Below, piece after piece: positions 44,408-51,817 of a stretch of 64,000 bases of DNA; within the stretch, counting starts at the first letter, position 1, and every line of letters starts with the position of its first letter. Source of the DNA: Mycolicibacterium senegalense. GTDB taxonomy: Bacteria > Actinomycetota > Actinomycetes > Mycobacteriales > Mycobacteriaceae. The notes under the pieces were generated by a model. That model did not search any database, was not told the DNA's origin, and was given only the letters and a program-made list of their open reading frames with translations. The position numbers were made by a program, and so were the translations under genes. The DNA lies in assembly GCF_019645875.1 (NCBI RefSeq), contig NZ_CP081000.1, forward strand, positions 4,464,001 to 4,528,000, read 5' to 3'.

Positions 44408-45265
44408 CTATTGCAGATTCAGTCCGTGCAGCAGGTCGGTTTCCCACCCGCGCTGGCCCCGCTCCCCCGCTTCGCCGGAGACGAGCACGTAGTGCTCTTC
44501 ACCGAGCAGCGGCAGGGCGAGATTGTTCGACAGCGCGAATGCGTTGCCGTCCGCGGCGACGGTGACCTGGGTGGCATGCGCGCGCATCGCGGCGACCTTG
44601 GCCGGCAGCTGTGCGGTGGCGTCGACGACGGCATCGATCTTGTCGTCCGGGTACCCGAACGGGACGTCGCCGACGTCGATCCGGATCCAGTCTTCGGGAA
44701 TGTCGCCCAGGCTCTGGAGGCCGGCCCGCATCGCGGTACTCGCCATGACCGTCCAATAGAACTTGGGGACTTTCCAGCCGGCCGCCGCCACGGCTGCGGT
44801 GGTGACCCGGTGAGCCTGTTTGTGGTCGGGGTGCCCGTACCCGCCATCGGGGTCGTAGGTGACGACGACGTGCGGCCGCAGCTCCTCGATGATCTGCACC
44901 AGTTCGCCGACCGCCTCATCGAAATCGGCATCGATGAATCGTTGTTGCTTGCGCTCCGGTGAACCTTCCATGCCCGAGTCACGCCAGCGGCCGGGGCCGC
45001 CGAGGAACTGCGGCGCACCGATGCCGAGCGCGCTCAGCGCCTTGGTGAGCTCGCTGATCCGATATCCGCCGAGTTGATCGGCGTGGTCCACCGCCAACCG
45101 CGCGTAGCGGTCCCCGATGACCTCGCCCTCCTCACCGAGAGTGCAGGTCACCACGCGCACATCGGCACCGAGTGCGGCGTAATGCGCGATCGTGGCGCCA
45201 GTGGTGAGCGTTTCGTCGTCCGGATGGGCGTGGACGAATAGCAGGCGGGGCGTTTCGCTGGGCAT
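44408..45265 (-). CDS. mshB: Mycothiol deacetylase (GlcNAc-Ins deacetylase)
   Basis: Zinc enzyme that deacetylates 1-D-myo-inosityl-2-acetamido-2-deoxy-glucopyranoside in mycothiol synthesis. The 285-residue PIG-L family protein has the zinc site FVHAHPDDETLTTGATI (Ahis-x-x-Asp-Asp, residues 12-18 region) and DGGYGHPDHKQAHRVTTAAV with the third ligand. The ATG was placed at the conserved MPSETPRLLFVHAHPDDE; the upstream 34 codons overlap the neighbouring promoter. Divergent from the ClC channel gene. Orthologue of Rv1170. Confidence 0.95.
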   Translation of the reverse strand: MPSETPRLLFVHAHPDDETLTTGATIAHYAALGADVRVVTCTLGEEGEVIGDRYARLAVDHADQLGGYRISELTKALSALGIGAPQFLGGPGRWRDSGMEGSPERKQQRFIDADFDEAVGELVQIIEELRPHVVVTYDPDGGYGHPDHKQAHRVTTAAVAAAGWKVPKFYWTVMASTAMRAGLQSLGDIPEDWIRIDVGDVPFGYPDDKIDAVVDATAQLPAKVAAMRAHATQVTVAADGNAFALSNNLALPLLGEEHYVLVSGEAGERGQRGWETDLLHGLNLQ

Positions 45266-45371
45266 CGAGACCGACGATAGCCGGGGGCCGACGGCGGCGC
45301 AGGAACACCCACGTCGTCGGAACTCGCTCGCTGCCCTGACGAATCCGGGTATCGCGCATACATTCACTCAA

Positions 45372-46607
45372 GTGACCCGCCGTGAGCTTGAGTTCGGCTG
45401 CAGCATCATCGTCGTCGGGTTGTTGGCCGGCCTGGCCGGCATGGCGACAACGGTTCTCCTGCATTTCGTCGAACACCTCACTTACGCCTTCACGTTCGGC
45501 TCGCTACTCGACGGGGTCACCGGGAGCAGCCCGGTCCGGCGCGCGGTCGGCCCGATGATCGGTGGGGCGCTGGCCGGGTTCGGCTGGTGGGTACTGCGTC
45601 GGCACTATGAGGTGCCCGCACTGGCGTCGACCATTACCAATCACCGTGCTGTTCCCCGGGTTTCGATGACGCTCGACGCGGCGCTGCAGATTCTGGTGGT
45701 GGGTTCCGGCGCATCCCTGGGGCGCGAGGGCGCACCCCGCCAGGTTGCCGTGGTGCTCGGTGACGCCGGCACCTCGCGATGGGCGCTCACACCCCATGAC
45801 CGCGAAATTCTGCTCGCCTGCGCCGCGGGGGCCGGTCTCGGCGCGGTGTACAGCGTGCCGGTGGGCGGGGCCTTGTTCGCGATCCGGATCATGCTGCACA
45901 CCTGGCATCCGCGGGCTGTCGGTGCCGCGCTGATCACCTCGGCGTTGGCGGTCGCGGTCGCGGCACCGGTGACACATGTTCGGGCTCCGCTGGTTTGGCC
46001 GGACCCGAGCCTGTCGTACTTCCTCACCGGTTTCGCGGTGATCCTGGCGCCGCTGGCGTTCGCGGTGGGCACGGCCTTCAATCGGATCATGGCGCGGGCC
46101 AAGCCTGCGGCGACGCCCACGTCGTGGCTGATCATCCCCGGCATCGCCGCGGCCGGCCTGCTCGTCGGCATCGGTTCGGTGTGGTGGCCGGAGCTTCCTG
46201 GCAACGGAAAGAGCATCCTGACGGTCAGCCTCGCCAGCGGTATGACGCTCGGTTCTGCCGCAGTGATCCTGCTCCTGAAGCCCGTGCTCACGGCGATCTT
46301 CGTGCGCGCCGGCGCGGTCGGCGGCATGCTCACGCCCGCGCTGGCGACCGGGGCAGCTCTCGGATCGCTGATCGCGCTGTCCATCAACGCCTTGGATATC
46401 CGGGCGGTCAGCGTGGCCGCGGTGTCGCTGACGTGTGCCGCCGGAGTGCTTGCGGTGACGCAGCGCGCGCCGATATGGGCCGCGTTGTTCGTCTGGGAAC
46501 TGGCACGGCCTCCGCTGTGGGTGTTGCTGCCGTTTCTTGCCGCCGCCCTGGCCGCTCACGGTCTGCAATCCCTGGCCGAACGACGCGACGAAGTGAGGGT
46601 CGACTGA
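45372..46607 (+). CDS. ClC-type chloride channel/transporter
   Basis: A polytopic protein of about 411 residues with ten or more membrane segments. The ClC selectivity motif appears as GSGASLGREGAPRQVAV (the GREGP motif with an inserted Ala, so GREGAP), and the C-terminal GAVGGMLTPALATGAALG corresponds to the GxFxP segment. The first motif GSGIP is not clear. No CBS domains, as in short bacterial ClCs. Start is uncertain; a GTG at 45372 was chosen because the first membrane helix begins 10 residues later, but no good ribosome binding site is seen. Divergent from mshB. Confidence 0.82.
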   Translation: MTRRELEFGCSIIVVGLLAGLAGMATTVLLHFVEHLTYAFTFGSLLDGVTGSSPVRRAVGPMIGGALAGFGWWVLRRHYEVPALASTITNHRAVPRVSMTLDAALQILVVGSGASLGREGAPRQVAVVLGDAGTSRWALTPHDREILLACAAGAGLGAVYSVPVGGALFAIRIMLHTWHPRAVGAALITSALAVAVAAPVTHVRAPLVWPDPSLSYFLTGFAVILAPLAFAVGTAFNRIMARAKPAATPTSWLIIPGIAAAGLLVGIGSVWWPELPGNGKSILTVSLASGMTLGSAAVILLLKPVLTAIFVRAGAVGGMLTPALATGAALGSLIALSINALDIRAVSVAAVSLTCAAGVLAVTQRAPIWAALFVWELARPPLWVLLPFLAAALAAHGLQSLAERRDEVRVD

Positions 46608-47129
46608 GCGGGCCACGGCAAACCGCGGACAACGAAATCCGTGTTTTTCGAAACTGACCGAGGCTGCCACTTAGTTGCCATGGCAAACGGTGCGCGAATA
46701 CCGAGACCAGCGGTCCCATTAGTGTCCGGAGCCGCACCGGACCACCTTCTGTTTTACAGATCACACTCGCGTGTCCAGTGTGGGCGCGCTAACTCAACCA
46801 CGACCCCTGTAACGAGATTACCGCTGGGTAACCTAACCCCACTTATCGCCAGGCCCTTCGCTGGCAATCAATTGTCAGTCCCAGACAAACGTTTGCCTCC
46901 GATGGACTAGCACAGGGTCAAATATCGCTACCGCGGGTCTCGCAACCACAGGCGTCAACCCACCAAAATGCCCATTACCAGCTATATCGCAGATACCCAG
47001 AGTTCATTTGCCAAGCACTCCGCGGCTTCCGCAGACCTGAAAAGCCGATAAGAAAATTTGCAGACAGCTGAACTTACTTTGGGGTAACTTCTGCGCCGAC
47101 CTTAGTTACGCTCCCGTAAGGAGATTCCA
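46608..47129. promoter_or_regulatory. 522-base non-coding region with three TTAC-N6-GTAA repeats
   Basis: No gene was found here; one 89-codon frame (46641-46910) lacks an RBS and coding bias. Base composition is noticeably less GC-rich than the neighbours. Three copies of TTAC-N6-GTAA occur: 46818-46831, 47074-47087 and 47106-47119; the last two flank the promoter of the following gene. A further inverted repeat CACACT-N9-AGTGTG is at 46762-46782, and a CAGCTAT box at 46979 matches one upstream of the next two paralogues. TAACTT (47085-47090) fits a TANNNT -10. Confidence 0.55.
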
Positions 47130-48482
47130 ATGCAACTCGCTGCGCGGTCATATCTGGCCGCAGGAGTGGCGCTCGTGGGTGCCAGCGCCATCGCCGTCAC
47201 CCCCGTAGCCCCGACCCTCCCCGAGGTGCACGCGCCCGTAGCACTGACGGCGGCCATCGACAATCCGGTGACCGTTTTTGCGCCGGTGGCCACCGCAACG
47301 CAGGAACTGATCTCGAGCGTCATCGAGCGGCAGACCAGCAATCCGGCCCCGATCCTTCGGCAACTCGGCGCCAACGCGGTCGCCGGCTACCAATCCTTCA
47401 TGTCCACACCCCCGGCGTACCTCCTCGCATACGCCCTCACCGACGTCGTCGTCGGCGCCCAGGAGTTCGGCCCCAACCTGAACAACTTCGGGACGGTCAC
47501 GTTGGAGTCGTTGACCGCACTCGCCACCATCCTGGGCGATATGGGCGAGGGATTGCCGGCAATGCTGGAGGCGGCGGGTGCTCAGCTCGCCGCGGGTAAC
47601 CCCAATGGCGCGATCGACGCGATCATGCTCGCGGGTCTGCAGCCGGGCGTCGACCTGCTGATGAAGGTGCTGACGCCCGAGATGAATGCGATCGGTCAGT
47701 TGCTTCGGGTTCCGCAGCCCATCACCGATGCCGTGACCAATGCCGTCATCGGCGTCGCACTCGGAGCGATCGCCTCGACGGTCGGCATCGGCTTCGACCT
47801 CGGAGATCCGCAGCCGGTGGTCAAGGGATTCATCGCCGGGGTGCAGACGGTTCTCGACGGTGCAGCGTCCGGCGATCCGGCCACCTTCGTGAACTCCATC
47901 CAACACGGAGTCGCGAAGTTCGCCCTCGACGTCATCGGCCAGGCCGGCCAGATGCAGGATTCGATCAACTACGCCGTCGACGGTTTCGTCGACGCGCTCA
48001 AGCAGATCGCCCCCAAGCCGTTCACTCCGCCGGACATCACGCTGCCGACCGCCAAGGCACTGGCTGCCCCGGCCCCCGCCGCGATCACAGTCTCGACGCT
48101 GCAGGCCGAAAAGCCTGAATCGGCTCCAGTCACCAACGCGGGCAATGCTTCTGGCGCCGCAGCGGATTCCGCCACGGCGGACTCCGACGCAGCCCCAGCC
48201 GCCGAGGCTGCGGGCGCCGAGGCCGAAGCTCCAGCAGCCGATGCTGCGGATACCGATGCTTCGGATGCGGACGCCGGCACCAAGGCCGTCACCAAGCTGT
48301 CGACGAAGGCGTCACCCAAGGCCGCCAAGGGACAGGCAAAGGTGAACGCCGCCAAGACGGTTCGCGAACAGGTCAAGTCCACCGTCAAGAAGCTCACCGA
48401 CGGGCTCAAGAAGGACAAGCCCAGCACCCAGAAGGCTGCCGCCAAGAAGGCGGACTCCACCAAGGGCGCCGACAACAACTAA
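47130..48482 (+). CDS. Exported Ala-rich helical protein with Lys-rich tail (paralogue 2)
   Basis: A 450-residue protein of the cluster family. N-terminus LAARSYLAAGVALVGASAIA then VTPVAP is a signal or anchor sequence (about 1-27). The family motif NPAPILRQLGAN is at 71-82. The body to about 300 is helical, with repeated Gly-Asp/Asn-Pro turns (AAGNPNGAIDAI, ASGDPATFVNSI). From about 310 the chain is low-complexity Ala/Asp/Glu, and the last 65 residues are basic: TVREQVKSTVKKLTDGLKKD and a Lys/Ala end. Pair of oppositely charged halves is striking. RBS AAGGAG six bases upstream. No function known; wall or DNA-like polyanion binding by the tail is speculative. Confidence 0.82.
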   Translation: MQLAARSYLAAGVALVGASAIAVTPVAPTLPEVHAPVALTAAIDNPVTVFAPVATATQELISSVIERQTSNPAPILRQLGANAVAGYQSFMSTPPAYLLAYALTDVVVGAQEFGPNLNNFGTVTLESLTALATILGDMGEGLPAMLEAAGAQLAAGNPNGAIDAIMLAGLQPGVDLLMKVLTPEMNAIGQLLRVPQPITDAVTNAVIGVALGAIASTVGIGFDLGDPQPVVKGFIAGVQTVLDGAASGDPATFVNSIQHGVAKFALDVIGQAGQMQDSINYAVDGFVDALKQIAPKPFTPPDITLPTAKALAAPAPAAITVSTLQAEKPESAPVTNAGNASGAAADSATADSDAAPAAEAAGAEAEAPAADAADTDASDADAGTKAVTKLSTKASPKAAKGQAKVNAAKTVREQVKSTVKKLTDGLKKDKPSTQKAAAKKADSTKGADNN

Positions 48483-48499
48483 CCCCGCCGCTCTGCCCG

Positions 48500-48533
48500 C
48501 AGGCCCCCTTCTTCAACGAGAAGGGGGCCTGCG
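48500..48533. terminator. Strong hairpin after paralogue 2
   Basis: A perfect 14-base stem, GCAGGCCCCCTTCT with AGAAGGGGGCCTGC, and a six-base loop, 17 bases after the stop. The stretch from here to 48908 holds no gene that I can support. Confidence 0.75.
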
Positions 48534-48908
48534 CTTCTGAGGAAGCTCTCAGCTCCAGCTCAGTTATCGACGCGAGAAGGCACACTGCGCGCACCGCCGG
48601 CGCAAAGTGGCGGGCTCCGACATTTGATTGCTTGCGCGATGAAGGAGCGAACGCGCCCACGCGGCCTGCTCCCCAGCCGTTCCGCCGTTGTGGCCGCTCG
48701 ATCCAGCTACCGCGGGGCAGTCACCACCTCGTAGTGCCGAACGTTGAGCACGCAAACAGGTGAGGCTGCCCTCCCCGACCCCTTTACGCGCACTTTTCGA
48801 ATACCGATCGAGCACGGCGAAGACTTTACATTCAATGACAATTGTTTGCGGGCCCACCCGGCACAATGTGCCGATCGATTATCGAGCTCACCTAATCAGG
48901 ACGTCTAT

Positions 48909-49047
48909 CAGCTAGTTCATCTTGTTCACGATCCATTTAGCCGCCCGATCGGCTTTGAATTCACATTTTCCGAAACGCAAATTTGTCAAGTTACTCTCAG
49001 GTAGCTTCAGCCTCGCCGGGGGATTGGATCCATCCAGAGGAGTAGCC
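48909..49047 (+). promoter_or_regulatory. Conserved upstream region of paralogue 3
   Basis: Starts with CAGCTAGTTC exactly 139 bases before the ATG and includes TTACTCTCAGGTAGCTTC at 48991-49008, 57 bases before the ATG. The same boxes at the same distances stand before paralogue 4. TAGCTT (49002-49007) fits a TANNNT -10. RBS GAGGAG is seven bases before the start. Confidence 0.6.
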
Positions 49048-50250
49048 ATGCAGGTCGCAGCCCGTCCCTATTTCGCCGCTGGCATCGCGTTGTTTGGAGC
49101 CAGCGCCATCGCCATAAGTCCGGTCGCGCCGCCGATGCCGGACATCACCGTGCCGGCGATTTCGTCCGCAGCGGTGAACCTCTCGGCGGCAACCGACCCG
49201 ATCCAGGCGTACATCGATCTGTTCTCGAACACCTTCGCCAACGTGCAGGCCCGCATCGGCGACGAATTGGCCGACCCGGCACCGATCCTGCAACAGGTCG
49301 TGGCCAACCAGATCGACAGCGCCACCAACATCGCCACAGCGCTGCAGAAGGCCGGGGAATCACTGGCCAATTCCCTGGACCCGTCGAACCCGTTCGGCCT
49401 TCCCGCGCAATTCCAGAAGGCGTTCCAGGAGTTGTTGGCGGGCAATGTCGAAGGCGCGGTAAGTACGGTGTGGCAAGGCGTGCTCATCACCGCTCTGGGC
49501 CTCGCCGAGATATTGCCTGCCGCTCAGCAAGCAATCGCACAGCCCGTGGTGAACCTCGGCAAGGTGCTCTCGGACACCCAAGTCATCCTGGCGCCGGTCA
49601 TCGGACTGCTCGTCCCGGTCTATGCCACCGTCAGCACCAGCGCGAGCGTGGCGCAGGACATCGTCGACGCCGCGATGGACGGCGACCCGCTGGGCGTCCT
49701 CAGCACGATGATCTCTGCCCCTGCCGTCATCGGCAATGCCGTGATCAATGAAGGGCTGCTGGGGGATTCGGGATTGGTTTCGTTGTTGCGTAACACCCGC
49801 GAGTACGTCGCGACTCTCATCGCCCCACCCGCCACCGAAACTTCGGCCGTGACAGCAGCACCGCAGGCCAAGGCGACCACCGTGACCCTGAACGTCGCTC
49901 CGCAGGCATCGATTGCGGCCGAGGCCCCGGCCGAGGCGGCCCCAGCAGAAGTAGCGCCGGCCGAAAATGCGCCCACCGCAGAGGATTCCGCTGCGGAAGA
50001 CGCATCGACCAAGGCCAGTACGCCCGTGGTGAAGGACAGCCTCAAGGCTGAGCCCGGCAAAGCCCTGTCCACCAAGCGATCCACCCCTGCCAGCCAGGTT
50101 CGCGAGAGCCTTCAGGGAGCCGTCAAGAACGCGACGGACGGCCTGAAGAAGGCGGTCGGCGGCCTCAGCGGCAAGAGCGCCGGCAAGAAGTCCGGCGGCG
50201 CGGCGTCATCGTCATCGGGTTCGCACGCGAGCTCACACGACGCAGCCTGA
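49048..50250 (+). CDS. Exported Ala-rich helical protein with Lys-rich tail (paralogue 3)
   Basis: A 400-residue protein nearly collinear with paralogue 4. N-terminal QVAARPYFAAGIALFGASAI then AISPVAPPMPDITVPAISS (signal/anchor plus a short Pro-rich segment); motif DPAPILQQVVANQ at 76-88; repeats LLAGNVEGAVSTVW and DGDPLGVLSTMISAPAVIGN; Ala/Glu/Pro-rich segment from about 280; basic tail STKRSTPASQVRESLQGAVK then NATDGLKKAVGGLSGKSAGK, ending with a Ser/His-rich tip. The earlier in-frame ATG is rejected because the true RBS (GAGGAG) and the family N-terminus are at 49048. Probably arose with paralogue 4 by tandem duplication. Confidence 0.83.
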   Translation: MQVAARPYFAAGIALFGASAIAISPVAPPMPDITVPAISSAAVNLSAATDPIQAYIDLFSNTFANVQARIGDELADPAPILQQVVANQIDSATNIATALQKAGESLANSLDPSNPFGLPAQFQKAFQELLAGNVEGAVSTVWQGVLITALGLAEILPAAQQAIAQPVVNLGKVLSDTQVILAPVIGLLVPVYATVSTSASVAQDIVDAAMDGDPLGVLSTMISAPAVIGNAVINEGLLGDSGLVSLLRNTREYVATLIAPPATETSAVTAAPQAKATTVTLNVAPQASIAAEAPAEAAPAEVAPAENAPTAEDSAAEDASTKASTPVVKDSLKAEPGKALSTKRSTPASQVRESLQGAVKNATDGLKKAVGGLSGKSAGKKSGGAASSSSGSHASSHDAA

Positions 50251-50271
50251 ACCACCCCGCCGGTAGGCATG

Positions 50272-50302
50272 CTGCTCCCCGTCGCGCCGCGGCGGGGAGC
50301 AG
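50272..50302. terminator. Hairpin after paralogue 3
   Basis: CTGCTCCCC (50272-50280) pairs perfectly with GGGGAGCAG (50294-50302); the stem can extend inward by a G-C and a T-G pair. It lies 21 bases after the stop. Confidence 0.65.
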
Positions 50303-50388
50303 GCTTGCATTCACCACGATGTGTTTGTGACGGGAAATGCCGAGGCTCATGAGCAAAAGTAATTAACATTGCTCACCATTGTCTCTAC

Positions 50389-50527
50389 CAGCTAGTTCGC
50401 TTCGCTTACGAGTTCGTTAGCCAGGCCGCGCGCCCCAAACTCGACTTTTCAAATTCTCGATTTTGTAAAGCTACTCTCAGGTAGCTTCTGGCTCGTCGGG
50501 GGATTGGATTGATTCAGAGGAGAAGCA
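50389..50527 (+). promoter_or_regulatory. Conserved upstream region of paralogue 4
   Basis: Begins CAGCTAGTTC, 139 bases before the ATG. Contains GCTAC-TCTCAG-GTAGC (50470-50485), a perfect 5-6-5 inverted repeat inside the shared element CTACTCTCAGGTAGCTTC, 57 bases before the ATG, then GGGGGATTGGATT and GAGGAG, as in paralogue 3. Spacer 50303-50388 has nothing else. Confidence 0.6.
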
Positions 50528-51766
50528 ATGCAAGACGTAGCCCATCCCTATCTCGCCGCCGGCGTCGCGTTGATCGGCGCCGGCGCCATCGCGATGAGTC
50601 CGGTCGCACCGCCGATGCCGGACATCACCGTGCCGGCGATCTCGTCGGCTGAGGTAAGCCTCTCGGCGGCGGTCGATCCAATCGAGGCCTACACCGCGCT
50701 GTTCACCAACACCTTCACCAACCTGCAGACCCTCATCGACGCCGAACTCGCCAATCCGGCACCGGTCCTGCAGCAGGTGATTGCCAACCAGATCAGCAGC
50801 GTCCAGGGGCTTGTGGCGGGTCTTCAAGGTGCCGGTGCGGGCATGGCCGAGATCCTCGACCCGAACAACCCTTACGGCATTCCGGCGACGTTGCAGCTGG
50901 CATTCGAGAACTTGTTGGCCGGTGACATCAACGGAGCGGTAGCGAATACCTGGGGCGCGCTTCTCAGCCCTGTGCTGTACGCCGGCCTGCCGCTGTTGAC
51001 GCCGATCACCGCCGCCATCAGACAACCGATCCAGAACCTGCTCAACGTGGTCGACACTCAAACGGCGATTATTTTCCCGGTACTAGGGCTGATCAACGTC
51101 GGTTACGGCACGGTCACCGCGGCGGGCAATGTCGGTCAGGCGATCGTCGACTCGATCAGGGACGGCGATCCGCTCGGTGTGGCGAGCGCCCTGGTCAGCA
51201 GCCCCGCCGTCATCGCGAACGCCATCCTCAACGGCGACGAGACCGGTGGCGGCATCCTCGGGCCTGGCCTCGGCCTGTTGAGCACGCTCCGGCAGGCTCG
51301 CGAATTGATCGCTGCGGCGATCACTCCACCGCCGCCCGCCGAAGAGGAAGCACCGGCGGCGGCGAACGCCACCCTGGCCTCGGCGTCGAAGGTTGTGACG
51401 CTGGACGTGACCCCGAAGGCTGCGGCCGCCACCCCAGTTGCGCCCGCTGCCGCCGCGCCGGCCGTTGCCGACGAAACTGTCACTGCCGCAGAGGATGCCG
51501 CTGACGCTGCACCCGGTGCCGGCACCCCGGTGGTCAAGGAGAGCATCAAGGCCGAGCCCGGCAAGACGCTGTCCACCAAGCGGCCCACCCCGGTCAAGCA
51601 GGTCCGCGAGGGTGTTCAGGGAGCCGTCAAGAATCTGACGGACGGAATCAAGAAGGCCACCGAGGGGCTCGGCGGCAAGAGCACCAAGGCCGGCAAGCAC
51701 GCCAAGTCCAGCGGCGGCTCGTCATCGTCAGGATCGAGCAGCGCAAGCTCAAGCGGCGCAGCCTGA
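50528..51766 (+). CDS. Exported Ala-rich helical protein with Lys-rich tail (paralogue 4)
   Basis: A 412-residue close relative of paralogue 3: QDVAHPYLAAGVALIGAGAI, AMSPVAPPMPDITVPAISS, motif NPAPVLQQVIANQ (76-88), LLAGDINGAVANTWGALLSP and DGDPLGVASALVSSPAVIAN in register, then an Ala/Pro segment and the basic tail TLSTKRPTPVKQVREGVQGA, VKNLTDGIKKATEGLGGKST, and a Ser-rich tip. The first helix has no Arg pair before the hydrophobic run (HPY instead of ARPY), which could weaken export. RBS GAGGAGA is present. Ends before a long bidirectional hairpin shared with lpqW. Confidence 0.83.
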   Translation: MQDVAHPYLAAGVALIGAGAIAMSPVAPPMPDITVPAISSAEVSLSAAVDPIEAYTALFTNTFTNLQTLIDAELANPAPVLQQVIANQISSVQGLVAGLQGAGAGMAEILDPNNPYGIPATLQLAFENLLAGDINGAVANTWGALLSPVLYAGLPLLTPITAAIRQPIQNLLNVVDTQTAIIFPVLGLINVGYGTVTAAGNVGQAIVDSIRDGDPLGVASALVSSPAVIANAILNGDETGGGILGPGLGLLSTLRQARELIAAAITPPPPAEEEAPAAANATLASASKVVTLDVTPKAAAATPVAPAAAAPAVADETVTAAEDAADAAPGAGTPVVKESIKAEPGKTLSTKRPTPVKQVREGVQGAVKNLTDGIKKATEGLGGKSTKAGKHAKSSGGSSSSGSSSASSSGAA

Positions 51767-51778
51767 TTCACCGCCACC

Positions 51779-51812
51779 CAGTGGGCCTCCTCGCGCGCGA
51801 GGGGGCCCACTG
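51779..51812. terminator. Bidirectional terminator between paralogue 4 and lpqW
   Basis: A 34-base inverted repeat without a real loop: CAGTGGGCCTCCTCGCG pairs with CGCGAGGGGGCCCACTG, with a single T-G wobble. It ends five bases before the lpqW stop and 12 bases after the paralogue 4 stop. Confidence 0.75.
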
Positions 51813-51817
51813 CTGGT

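Noticed and set aside
46641..46910. 89-codon frame in the spacer before paralogue 2
   Set aside because: No RBS, no third-position GC bias, interrupted by regulatory repeats.
48744..49004. 86-codon frame upstream of paralogue 3
   Set aside because: Overlaps the conserved promoter element and has no coding signature.
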